17,806 nucleotides of DNA from Puniceicoccales bacterium (GTDB taxonomy: Bacteria; Verrucomicrobiota; Verrucomicrobiia; Opitutales; JAIRKQ01): contig JAITIO010000001.1 in the NCBI GenBank assembly GCA_031279395.1, positions 1 to 17,806 on the forward strand, read 5' to 3'. The notes beneath the pieces are model-generated. The model saw nothing but the letters and a program-made list of their open reading frames with translations, had not been told where the DNA came from and searched no databases. The translations under genes and the position numbers were made by a program. Below are positions 6,467 through 14,432 of the stretch, piece by piece; within the stretch, counting starts at the first letter, position 1; every line of letters starts with the position of its first letter.

Positions 6467-7261
6467 ATGAATATCTATTCACCAGGATTGAGCGTGGTTA
6501 TAATAGCTAAAAATGCTGAAAAAATCATAACTAGATGCCTTCAATCCGTGGTACCCATTGCCGATGAAAAAATAGTGGTAATAAACGATTGTACGGATGA
6601 AACCAAAATTTTCGCCGAGTTCTACGGTGCGAAAGTTGTGGAACATAAATGGGAAGGATTTCGTGATCAAAAAAATTTCGCCGTTGATATTGCTATGCAT
6701 GAGTGGATACTCTCCCTTGACGCTGACGAAGCAATAAACGAAACTCTGATGACATCCATAAAAAGTTTTATTAGCACACCCAATAACCCATATGTTGCCG
6801 CTAAATTTGCTAGGAAAACATTTTTCTTGCGCAAGTGGATTTCCTATGGTGATTGGTACCCCGACTATAGCCTTAGGCTTTTTAAGAAAGATCATGGACG
6901 TTTCACTGGTGGTAGGGTGCACGAAAGGGTAGAAGTAAATGGTAAAGTACGGCGAATAAAGGGTGATATTCTACACTATTCCGGTGAATTACCTGGGGAA
7001 TTTATCAATAGGAATACTCTATACGCTGAACTGGCAGCCCGTGATCTGTTTGAATGTAAGAAGAAAATTTCACCATTGGGTGCAGCGGTCAAAGCCCAGT
7101 GGACATTTTTCCATTCCTATATCTTGAAATTCGGATTTTTGGATGGGCCAATAGGATACTTTGTAGCTAGACTTAAGAGTTTCTTCACACTATATAAATA
7201 CACAAGGCTGCTCAACTTCTACGAAGAAGCATCACTTCCTGAAAATTCCAATAAATCTTGA
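6467..7261 (+). CDS. Family 2 glycosyltransferase (LPS core type, WaaE/KdtX-like)
   Basis: A 264-residue GT-A fold glycosyltransferase. The N-terminus LSVVIIAKNAEKIITRCLQSV is the nucleotide-sugar binding strand and loop of GT2 enzymes. ILSLDADEAINE holds the DxD metal-binding motif, and WYPDYSLRLFKKDHGRFTGGRVHERV is the acceptor-side block shared with LPS core beta-1,4-glucosyltransferases of the WaaE/KdtX group. The C-terminus (HSYILKFGFLDGPIGYFVARLKSFFTLYKY) is the membrane-associating helix typical of that group. I chose ATG 6467; an in-frame TTG at 6443 would add eight residues and sits too close to the divergent promoter. The sugar and acceptor cannot be told from sequence; LPS or lipooligosaccharide core assembly at the inner membrane is most likely. 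Confidence 0.85.
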   Translation: MNIYSPGLSVVIIAKNAEKIITRCLQSVVPIADEKIVVINDCTDETKIFAEFYGAKVVEHKWEGFRDQKNFAVDIAMHEWILSLDADEAINETLMTSIKSFISTPNNPYVAAKFARKTFFLRKWISYGDWYPDYSLRLFKKDHGRFTGGRVHERVEVNGKVRRIKGDILHYSGELPGEFINRNTLYAELAARDLFECKKKISPLGAAVKAQWTFFHSYILKFGFLDGPIGYFVARLKSFFTLYKYTRLLNFYEEASLPENSNKS

Positions 7262-7283
7262 GGTTATCCAGTAGATTTCGCAT

Positions 7284-7739
7284 ATGTATTTTGATTTTAT
7301 GAGTAACTACGAAAAAACAATCCTATGGATCCTATTAAGCGTATCCGCCGCCATATTATCGTATTTTATCCACAGGACAGTGTCAAAGATAAAAAAAACA
7401 AAGGCCCAAAGAAATTTTTCCAATCCCCACTATATAATCGGCAGTGCCGTTGTAAACATGGAACGTGCCATTGCCTATGAAGATGAAATTAATTTTAGAT
7501 TTTTTGCTCGCTACACCATTCGCACATGTTTAGGCATGAGGAAGGCATATCCGCCCAACGAACCTCCGGCCAGTGACATCCAAGAAAGACTGCTAAAAAT
7601 GCACCTTGAAGAATCGTTTGTCGAGAAAGTATTACAAATTTATTCCCTTGAATCTCTATCGGAAGATCTCCAAGAATGGAAAAATATTCTCACGGATACT
7701 CACGAAATTGTCCAAGTTTTACTGAAACGATTAGCATAG
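7284..7739 (+). CDS. Small N-terminally membrane-anchored protein of unknown function
   Basis: Not recognised. The 151 residues begin with one transmembrane helix (about 10-31, TILWILLSVSAAILSYFIH), then a basic stretch (VSKIKKTKAQR) that places the remainder in the cytoplasm by the positive-inside rule. A helical, charged domain follows, with YPPNEPPASDIQERLLKM in the middle and IVQVLLKRLA at the end. A second ATG at 7299 is an equally possible start. It follows the glycosyltransferase by 22 bases, so the two may be cotranscribed. Its last nine bases overlap the end of murE on the other strand. Confidence 0.6.
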   Translation: MYFDFMSNYEKTILWILLSVSAAILSYFIHRTVSKIKKTKAQRNFSNPHYIIGSAVVNMERAIAYEDEINFRFFARYTIRTCLGMRKAYPPNEPPASDIQERLLKMHLEESFVEKVLQIYSLESLSEDLQEWKNILTDTHEIVQVLLKRLA

Positions 7740-9248
7740 GCCGCTTACTTCCCGGATAATCCTTCTATCATCGAAGTCGAAAATTTTATCATTAACCCGT
7801 TGATAGGTTTCGTGTCCCTTCCCCGCTACCAGAATAATATCTCCTGCCTGTGATAGTTGAATGGCTTTGATTATGGCTTCTTTTCTATCCTCAACGAAAA
7901 CGATTTTATTAGCATCGACCACTCCCCTTTCCATGTCACTAAATATGTTATCCTGGGGTTCATGGCGTGGATTGTCGGATGTTGCAATTGCAAAATCAGA
8001 CCCTTCGTTGACTATTCTTGTCATGGGAGCACGTTTTGTCGTATCGCGATTACCTCCACATCCAAAAACGGCTATCAGGCGTCCTTTTTTAGTGGATCGC
8101 AATGATTCAATGGTAGCACTAAGTGCATGGGGAGTATGGGCATAGTCGACAAACGCCGTAGCTCCATTGGGTAGTATTACTTTATCCATGCGGCCTGGTA
8201 CACCTTGAAAATCAGCGACAGCTCCAATAAACCTTTCCGGCTCTTCATAGATCATCATGCAGGCGGCAAAACTTGCGGCTATATTCTGCAAATTATAATG
8301 ACCAAATAGGTGTGACCTAAATTCATAGGATTGTTTTGGGGTCACTATTGTAAAAATCGCCCCATTGATATCATTTTTTTTTACGTTGCAGATTTTAAAA
8401 TCCGCATCCTTTGAAAATCCAAATGACACGGGCGTTTCACTATCATTTTTGAGGGAGTGAAATAGTTGTCGCCCATACGCATCATCGATATTTACTATGG
8501 AATGCTTTGGTTTATAACCATTGAAGCCATGGAACAATTTTTTCTTCGCCAAAAAATAATCATCGAGGTTTCCATGAAAGTCTAAGTGGTCCGGCGACAA
8601 ATTTGTAAATATTGCAACATCTATCTCCAAACCATAGGTTCGTTTTAGTTCCAAAGCATGGGAACTAATTTCAAGAGCTAAATTCCGGCACCCATTTTGA
8701 ACTGCTTCGGCGAGCATTTGGAATGAAACTATCGCTTCGGGCGTAGTATTCGGCACTTTTTTGATTTTTCCGCACACATCATATTCCACCGTTCCCAACA
8801 TGCCAGTTTTGCTGATAGTGTTTAGCATGGCACGGCATAGATATTTGGTGGTGGTTTTCCCATTTGTACCCGTTACGCCGATTAAATTTAGTTTGGCATC
8901 GGGATCTGCGAAAAATCGTTTGGCGATGACAGCCATCGCCTTCCGAATATTATGGACCCGGATACTGCGTGGAGGAAGTGACCTTGGGTCCTTTTCCGAT
9001 AGGATAATTGCTGAGGGATTTTTTTGAAATATGTCGTCGATAAAGTCATGGCCATCGAAATGTTCACCGGCAAGGGCGAAAAACAAAATGGCTCCTTTCC
9101 CTGAGAATTCGTCAACTTCCCGTGAATTGCTCGTTACTTGCCAAATCAATTCATTTTGGAAAGCCTGAAAATTCTCTCCTAAACCAATGAGCAAGTCATC
9201 GCCTACGAGATTTTTGAGCACTTGCGGACTTTGTATGTTGGAGATCAT
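7731..9248 (-). CDS. murE: UDP-N-acetylmuramoyl-tripeptide synthetase MurE (meso-DAP type)
   Basis: Cytoplasmic Mur ligase that adds the third amino acid to UDP-MurNAc-L-Ala-D-Glu, using ATP. With the ATG at 9248 it has 505 residues. N-terminal substrate domain (TSNSREV near 41-47, then GAILFFALAGEHFDGHDF), central ATPase with GVTGTNGKTTTK (about 126-137), and a C-terminal ligase domain. DNPRHE (about 427-432) is the signature of enzymes specific for meso-diaminopimelate, so the peptidoglycan is DAP-type. Positions count from a possible TTG start at 9254, two codons earlier. The start lies inside the end of accD (53-59 base overlap), so translation is probably coupled. It is the last gene of a comF-accD-murE run. 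Confidence 0.96.
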   Translation of the reverse strand: MISNIQSPQVLKNLVGDDLLIGLGENFQAFQNELIWQVTSNSREVDEFSGKGAILFFALAGEHFDGHDFIDDIFQKNPSAIILSEKDPRSLPPRSIRVHNIRKAMAVIAKRFFADPDAKLNLIGVTGTNGKTTTKYLCRAMLNTISKTGMLGTVEYDVCGKIKKVPNTTPEAIVSFQMLAEAVQNGCRNLALEISSHALELKRTYGLEIDVAIFTNLSPDHLDFHGNLDDYFLAKKKLFHGFNGYKPKHSIVNIDDAYGRQLFHSLKNDSETPVSFGFSKDADFKICNVKKNDINGAIFTIVTPKQSYEFRSHLFGHYNLQNIAASFAACMMIYEEPERFIGAVADFQGVPGRMDKVILPNGATAFVDYAHTPHALSATIESLRSTKKGRLIAVFGCGGNRDTTKRAPMTRIVNEGSDFAIATSDNPRHEPQDNIFSDMERGVVDANKIVFVEDRKEAIIKAIQLSQAGDIILVAGKGHETYQRVNDKIFDFDDRRIIREVSGLC

Positions 9249-10083
9249 AGCCAAAGGATTCCAAAAAATATTTTATTCTGCTTTTGAGTTCCAGCCGATG
9301 GACCACCTGGTCGATCAAACCATGGGTCAGAAGAAATTCCGCAGTTTGAAACCCTTCCGGCAAATCTTGACGGGTAGTCTCCCTAATAACCCGGGGGCCC
9401 GCAAAACCAATCAGGGCACCCGGCTCGGCAATGATTATATCTCCCAGGGATGCAAAACTTGCAAGCACGCCGGCCATCGTAGGATTTGTTAGAACGGCAA
9501 TGTATGGGATCTTTGCTTCTTTCAATCGGGCGAGCGCAACAGAAGTTTTTGCCATTTGCATGAGGCTTAGAATGCCCTCATACATTCTTGCTCCTCCGGA
9601 AGCACAGATTATAATTACCGGAATATTTTTTTGCAGACCGAGTTCAATGGTCCGTGTAATTCTTTCGCCAACGACTGCCCCCATGCTGGCTCCAAGGAAT
9701 CTGAAGTCCATCACTGCAATGGCGATATTTATTCCGCTCAATTTTGCCGTTCCGGCGATGGCCGCTTCTTGCATTTTTGTCTTTTCCCGATATTTTACCA
9801 GCTTTTCTACATAGGAAACTTCCCCTTCAAAGCCAAGGACGTCGACGGTTTCCAATTCCTGCCACATTTCCCGAAATGTCCCATTGTCACACAAAAGCTT
9901 AATGCGTTGGTCAGCGGACAATGGAAAATGGTATCCGCTCTTGGGGACGACCATAAAATTTTTTTCCAAGTCGCGGTTATAGACTGTTTCCCCGCTGATA
10001 GGACATTTTGTCCAAATTCCCCTTGGGATGTCCTTCCGTTTGATGGAAATTGTAGAATATTTTGGCTTGCTAAATAGTGACAT
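9196..10083 (-). CDS. accD: Acetyl-CoA carboxylase carboxyltransferase beta subunit with degenerate zinc ribbon
   Basis: Beta subunit of the carboxyltransferase that, with AccA, moves the carboxyl group from biotin on AccB to acetyl-CoA, the first step of fatty-acid synthesis. The 295 residues have the normal layout and crotonase-like domain: AIAVMDFRFLGASMGAVVGERI, ICASGGARMYEGILSLMQMAKT, PTMAGVLASFASLGDIIIAEPGALIGFAGPRVI. The N-terminal zinc ribbon is altered. Where the family has CX2CX15CX2C, this protein has C27, S30, V46 and S49 (KCPISGE and VVPKSGY), so only one ligand remains although the surrounding sequence (GIWTKCP, YHFPLSADQR) is conserved. The C-terminus is basic (QKSRRR) and its last codons overlap murE. 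It begins two bases after comF ends. Confidence 0.95.
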   Translation of the reverse strand: MSLFSKPKYSTISIKRKDIPRGIWTKCPISGETVYNRDLEKNFMVVPKSGYHFPLSADQRIKLLCDNGTFREMWQELETVDVLGFEGEVSYVEKLVKYREKTKMQEAAIAGTAKLSGINIAIAVMDFRFLGASMGAVVGERITRTIELGLQKNIPVIIICASGGARMYEGILSLMQMAKTSVALARLKEAKIPYIAVLTNPTMAGVLASFASLGDIIIAEPGALIGFAGPRVIRETTRQDLPEGFQTAEFLLTHGLIDQVVHRLELKSRIKYFLESFGYDLQHTKSASAQKSRRR

Positions 10084-10085
10084 TT

Positions 10086-10835
10086 TTATCCATACGATAA
10101 AGTTAATACGTGCAAATTACTAAACCCAGCTCCCTGCAAAATCCTACAGCATTCGTTAACCGTTGTTCCCGTTGTCGAAACATCATCAACAATCACAATT
10201 CTGGAATCCGGAAGGATGTTTTCGCTATCCGTGGAACACTCGATCATCCCTTTTATGTTGAGCAGTCGATCATCGCGCTTTAATTTTGTTTGAGACTTCT
10301 TATTTTTGCTTCTAAGCATGTTTACTACGCTAGCATTATTTACAATTTTTGCAACCGCATATGCTATGACTTCCGCTTGATTATATCCCCGTTTTATCCG
10401 ACGGAAGTAAGGAGTGGGAACGGGTACCAACAGCGAATTTTCTACAAATTCACAAACCTCACCACAATAGCGCTTCAGCAGTGTTGCAATATCATTTTTT
10501 AAAAAATCCGCATTTCGATACTTTATGGTCAAAATTATATCTCTACCAACTCCTTTATGCAACCAACAAGACATTCCGCTTTTGAAGTATGGAGGATTAG
10601 CTTTGCATTCAGCACAAATGGGCTTCTCTTCTCCACTCATTTCCGTATCGCCCATGGGACACGAACATAAGGAACATTTATTTCCCCTTATCCATGGAAT
10701 TTTTTCAACACAGGATGAACACAGGTTACAATAGTCATCTCCATCAACCCTTCTATTACAAATCGTACAGCATCTAGGGAACAAACAGTCTAATAGGAAA
10801 TCGAAAAATTTTTTCGCTTTTTCAAAAAACTTCAT
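10086..10835 (-). CDS. comF: ComF family amidophosphoribosyltransferase-like protein
   Basis: A 249-residue ComF-family protein. The N-terminus has cysteine pairs of a double zinc ribbon (CCTIC 22-26, CNLCSSC 36-42, CSLC 54-57, CAEC 74-77). The C-terminus is a type I phosphoribosyltransferase fold with LVPVPTPYFRRIKRGYNQAEVIA (136-158), hallmark of ComF, and the PRPP-binding loop IVIVDDVSTTGTT (213-225). In competent bacteria ComF helps bring single-stranded DNA into the cytoplasm; no other competence gene is in the window. The ATG is preceded by AAGGGGGAAAGCA, a good ribosome site. It heads the comF-accD-murE run. Confidence 0.92.
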   Translation of the reverse strand: MKFFEKAKKFFDFLLDCLFPRCCTICNRRVDGDDYCNLCSSCVEKIPWIRGNKCSLCSCPMGDTEMSGEEKPICAECKANPPYFKSGMSCWLHKGVGRDIILTIKYRNADFLKNDIATLLKRYCGEVCEFVENSLLVPVPTPYFRRIKRGYNQAEVIAYAVAKIVNNASVVNMLRSKNKKSQTKLKRDDRLLNIKGMIECSTDSENILPDSRIVIVDDVSTTGTTVNECCRILQGAGFSNLHVLTLSYG

Positions 10836-10887
10836 TGCTTTCCCCCTTGAAAGTTAAAAATAATTAATGTCAAGTTTTGATTAAAAG

Positions 10888-11325
10888 ATGGAGGAAGCGT
10901 TAGAGGATTTATATCAGGATGTCATTCTGGAACACAATCGAGTTCCACGGAACAAATGTAAACTACCTTCGCCGACAAAATTTGCCCAGGGTTATAATCC
11001 TTCCTGTGGGGATGACATTACGGTTTTTGTCGAAATTATGGATGACATTATTCAAAGGATAACATTTGACGGTGAAGGCTGTGCAATCTCACAGGCAAGC
11101 GCATCGCTAATGACAGAAATTCTAATCGGAAAATCTAGGCGAGAGGCTTTTAAAATCATCGATGACATATGTTCCACCCTTAGCAACCCTACCACAGCAG
11201 TAGCCACCACCAACCCTCTGGAACAGTATGGAGAGGTGATGTCGCTAATTGGGGTCAGGAAGTTCCCCATGCGAATCAAGTGTGCAACCCTCGCTTGGCA
11301 TGCCGCCAAAGAAGCGCTCCTATGA
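10888..11325 (+). CDS. sufU: SufU-type iron-sulfur cluster assembly protein
   Basis: A 145-residue NifU/IscU N-terminal-like protein. Metal-binding residues are in the expected places: Cys40 and Asp42 in NPSCGDD, Cys65 in GEGCAISQASASL, and Cys132 in MRIKCATLAWHAA. The stretch LEQYGEVMSLIGVRKFPMRIKC is the ~20-residue insertion that separates SufU from IscU, so SufU (zinc-bound partner of SufS that accepts its persulfide) is the better name. It is a single plus-strand gene between two minus-strand units, with sufS and sufBCD not in the window. No clear ribosome site precedes the ATG. Confidence 0.92.
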   Translation: MEEALEDLYQDVILEHNRVPRNKCKLPSPTKFAQGYNPSCGDDITVFVEIMDDIIQRITFDGEGCAISQASASLMTEILIGKSRREAFKIIDDICSTLSNPTTAVATTNPLEQYGEVMSLIGVRKFPMRIKCATLAWHAAKEALL

Positions 11326-11350
11326 GTTGCATTGGCTTAAATCAACCATG

Positions 11351-11370
11351 CCGGATTCCGGTTATTTTTT
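11351..11370 (+). terminator. Possible weak intrinsic terminator after sufU
   Basis: CCGG, loop ATT, CCGG (11351-11361), followed by TTATTTTTT (11362-11370), 25 bases past the sufU stop and just before the convergent exporter gene ends. The stem is short (four G/C pairs, tight loop), so this is tentative. Confidence 0.35.
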
Positions 11371-11389
11371 ATCGAAGCATTGGCTGACG

Positions 11390-13174
11390 CTATTTTAGCC
11401 CCTGCTGTTTCTGATATAGGCTATAATAAATTGAATCCGTTTGGCGTAGGAGCTCTTTCGGCGATCCAACCTCGGCAATTTTTCCCTGATCCAATACAAA
11501 AACCACATCCACGATGGACATCATCGTAAATCTATGGGAAATGAGAATTGTGGTTCGGTTTTTTGTTAGATTCTCTATGCCGATGTGTACCTCATGTTCA
11601 CTGTTGGCATCCAGTGCTGATGTGGCCTCATCGAAAATAAGAATGGGGGCATCCCGTAGAAATGCTCGAGCAATGGCAATTCGTTGCTTTTGCCCTCCCG
11701 ACAGCCTCGTCCCTCCTTCACCAACCATAGTATCGTATCCATTTTCCAAATTCAAAATAAATTTATGGGCATAGGCTTTTTTAGAGGCTTCGACCACCTG
11801 CTCGAGTGAGGCATCAGGGGCACTCCATTTGATATTATCACACATCGTTCCATTGATTAACGTTGGCGACTGAGGCACGTAGGAAATGTTTTTCCTAAGA
11901 TCCTTTAATTTTATATTACGAATGTCGATCCAATCAATTTGGACAGCTCCAGCGGTCACATCGTAGAAACGAAGTATTAGGTTTGCCATCGTCGTTTTGC
12001 CTGCGCCACTGCTTCCCACGAGCGCATAGGTTTTCCCATGTTTCATTTGGACAACGATATCACATAGTGCTTTTTCCGACTCTCCATAGGAAAATGAAAC
12101 CTTGTCAAATGTAATATCCCCTATTAACCTTCCAACCTGCACTGGATTCGCAGGGTCGTAAATTTTTTCAGGAATATTCAACAACTCTTCTATGCGTGAT
12201 AGACTAGCGGACCCGGACTTTAGCCTGTTGTTTAATTCGGCAATTTTTTTAATCGGTTCGTAGCTTAGGTATAATGCTCCCGTCAATGCTATGAATACGG
12301 ACGGCTGGATTTGCATTTTATAGGAAAAAAACATGGCAAAACCTATCCCAACGGAAGCCACTATTTCTATGATTGGTGAGACAATGATGGAGTATTTCAA
12401 CGATTTCATCACGGAACTCATAACATTTCCACACATGCTCCGATAGAGAGACACTTCACTTTCCTCCATTGCAAACGCACGAATTTCTTGGACGGCGGAT
12501 AGGTTATGGGCCAATTTTGTCGTGATACCTTCTGTTGTTTGCTGCAACCCCATTGCTTTTTCTTGCATCTTCTTTCCGATAGCTTTAATGGGGAAAACGA
12601 CCAGAGCAACCGCCAGGAAAAATATCAATAAAATTATCACATTCGAATGCTTGTAGCACAAAAATATTAGAGCTCCAATTGCCCCTAGTAGAGCTATTGG
12701 CTGTTTTATGATCTCCTGGGAGACGGAAATAATGGTTTCCTGGAGAATGGCAGTATCGTTCAACGAGCGGGTAATTAATGTCCCTGGTTCAGTTGTTTTG
12801 AAATATTCTATGGGCAATCTTTGAATTTTGTCAAAGAGCATAACCCGCAGCCCTTGCAAGATTTTTTGACCACAGAACCCTAGGTAATAGGCATTAATTA
12901 TCGAAAAAGTTGCCCTCAGTGTCATGGCAATAACGGGAGCTATGGAAACTATAAGCAGCATATAAAGCGAAAGATCAATGCGGGAAAATACCTTTTCCGA
13001 AGAAAATTTCAAAATTACCGGTATGCAAAATCCACTGGAAACCCCATACAGAATGCCAGCCATAATCGCCAACAAAAATTTTAGTTTTGAATCTTTCAAA
13101 AAACTGAAATACTTCAAGAATTCAGCTCTTTTATAAAAATTCTTACGGCATTTCTCCCAAAATTTCATCTTCAA
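11390..13174 (-). CDS. MsbA-like ABC exporter (membrane plus ATPase half-transporter)
   Basis: A 594-residue half-transporter that should work as a homodimer in the inner membrane. An N-terminal six-helix exporter domain (about 30-315, with the EYFKTTEPGTLITRSLNDT coupling region at 123-141) is followed by an ATPase domain. Seen motifs: Walker A GSSGAGKTT (387-395), Q-loop SYVPQSPTL (431-439), signature LSGGQKQR (491-498), Walker B ILIFDEATSALD (511-522), and the switch histidine in LISHRFTMM. All catalytic residues are present. Sequence and length fit the MsbA/lipid exporter group, which flips lipid A core or phospholipids, but ABC exporters of other substrates look alike, so the substrate is inferred. 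It is a single gene, divergent from dxr. A TATTAT box (plus 13195-13200) could be its -10 element. Confidence 0.88.
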   Translation of the reverse strand: MKMKFWEKCRKNFYKRAEFLKYFSFLKDSKLKFLLAIMAGILYGVSSGFCIPVILKFSSEKVFSRIDLSLYMLLIVSIAPVIAMTLRATFSIINAYYLGFCGQKILQGLRVMLFDKIQRLPIEYFKTTEPGTLITRSLNDTAILQETIISVSQEIIKQPIALLGAIGALIFLCYKHSNVIILLIFFLAVALVVFPIKAIGKKMQEKAMGLQQTTEGITTKLAHNLSAVQEIRAFAMEESEVSLYRSMCGNVMSSVMKSLKYSIIVSPIIEIVASVGIGFAMFFSYKMQIQPSVFIALTGALYLSYEPIKKIAELNNRLKSGSASLSRIEELLNIPEKIYDPANPVQVGRLIGDITFDKVSFSYGESEKALCDIVVQMKHGKTYALVGSSGAGKTTMANLILRFYDVTAGAVQIDWIDIRNIKLKDLRKNISYVPQSPTLINGTMCDNIKWSAPDASLEQVVEASKKAYAHKFILNLENGYDTMVGEGGTRLSGGQKQRIAIARAFLRDAPILIFDEATSALDANSEHEVHIGIENLTKNRTTILISHRFTMMSIVDVVFVLDQGKIAEVGSPKELLRQTDSIYYSLYQKQQGLK

Positions 13175-13251
13175 TTTTCGTTACAATGGCCCATAATAGT
13201 CTCCCAAAAATTTGCCATTGCAATAATTAAAATTTTTGCAGGACTATGTCC

Positions 13252-14409
13252 ATGTTTCATCATATAATAATCTTTGGGGCAACGGGATCAATTGGAACAA
13301 GCACACTAAATGTTATCAGGCGTAATCGCCACCATTTTAATGTGGTTGGCATAGCGGCAAATACCAACGTGGAAAAGTTAGCGCAAATAGCCCATGAATT
13401 TAGCGTTTCGAATGTTGGAATTTTCGACGGACATGCCTTCGCTGGAAAAGATTCACTATTTAAACGAGGGACACATTTTTTTGTGGGCGAAGATGGTCTA
13501 TGCGAACTCGCCCAACTTTCCGAAGCGACTGCCGTGTCGATGGCAATGGTCGGGATTGGGGGGTTGAAACCGACCATGGCTGCCATTGAAAGTAAAAAAA
13601 CTCTCCTCCTCGCCAGCAAGGAAATTCTCGTAGCCGCTGGAAAATTTGTCATGGAATCTGCCAAGGGAAACGGTGTCCAAATATTACCTGTAGACAGTGA
13701 ACATAATGCCATTTTTCAGTGTTTGCAGGGAAATAGCAATGGTTTTGTTGATAGGTTGATCCTAACCGCTTCGGGGGGACCTTTTAGAAATTTTTCACGG
13801 CGGGAGATGGAAAACATCGACGTCAAACAAGCCCTTCGCCATCCAGTTTGGAACATGGGAAAGAAAATTACCATTGACTCTGCAACGATGGCCAACAAAG
13901 CTCTGGAGATCGTGGAGGCCAAATGGTTATTCGATGTCCCCGGTGACCATATCGACGTGATAGTTCATCCGGAAAGTATCATCCATTCAATGGTAAAGTT
14001 TTGCGATGGATCCATAATTGCTCAAATGTGTCCACCGAACATGGAGTATCCCATTGCAAACTGCTTATTCTTCCCAGGGAGGGAACAGCTAGCAAAGCCG
14101 AGCGTAGATTTTGCCGAACAGGGCAGATTGAATTTTTTTGCCCCAGACACCACAAACTTTCCTCACCTGACCATCATTCGCCAATGTTTGAAAACAGATA
14201 ACAATGCCTGTGCCGTTTTTCAAGCGGCCAATGAAGTAGCCGTCGATGAATTTCTAAATCACAGGATAAAATTTACACAAATCAGCGAAATAGTAGCTAA
14301 AACGTTGGACATCTACCCTGGAGAACCCATGATATCCCTTAAAAGTTGCGAAGAATCTGTTATAAAAGCACGCAGTGCTGCTAAAGTCATTGCCAATGGA
14401 TTCAACTAA
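13252..14409 (+). CDS. dxr: 1-deoxy-D-xylulose 5-phosphate reductoisomerase
   Basis: Converts DXP to 2-C-methyl-D-erythritol 4-phosphate with NADPH, the committed step of the MEP isoprenoid pathway. The NADPH loop GATGSIGTSTLNVI opens the protein. LLASKEILVAAG, then PVDSEHNAIFQCL with the metal-binding Asp and Glu, LTASGGPFR, HPVWNMGKKITIDSATMANKALEIVEAKWLF and HPESIIHSMV follow in the usual order, with a complete C-terminal helical domain. Of two in-frame ATGs (13246 and 13252) I prefer 13252, because AGGA lies eight bases upstream of it but only two bases before the first. It heads a plus-strand run with the MFS gene and lgt. The complete active site indicates a working MEP pathway. Confidence 0.96.
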   Translation: MFHHIIIFGATGSIGTSTLNVIRRNRHHFNVVGIAANTNVEKLAQIAHEFSVSNVGIFDGHAFAGKDSLFKRGTHFFVGEDGLCELAQLSEATAVSMAMVGIGGLKPTMAAIESKKTLLLASKEILVAAGKFVMESAKGNGVQILPVDSEHNAIFQCLQGNSNGFVDRLILTASGGPFRNFSRREMENIDVKQALRHPVWNMGKKITIDSATMANKALEIVEAKWLFDVPGDHIDVIVHPESIIHSMVKFCDGSIIAQMCPPNMEYPIANCLFFPGREQLAKPSVDFAEQGRLNFFAPDTTNFPHLTIIRQCLKTDNNACAVFQAANEVAVDEFLNHRIKFTQISEIVAKTLDIYPGEPMISLKSCEESVIKARSAAKVIANGFN

Positions 14410-14432
14410 TTATTGTCTATGCTTGCAATTTG

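Noticed and set aside
10835..10888. TTGACA on the minus strand upstream of comF as its promoter
   Set aside because: A perfect -35-like hexamer is present, but no -10 element is found at a usual distance before the ribosome site and ATG, so it was not listed.
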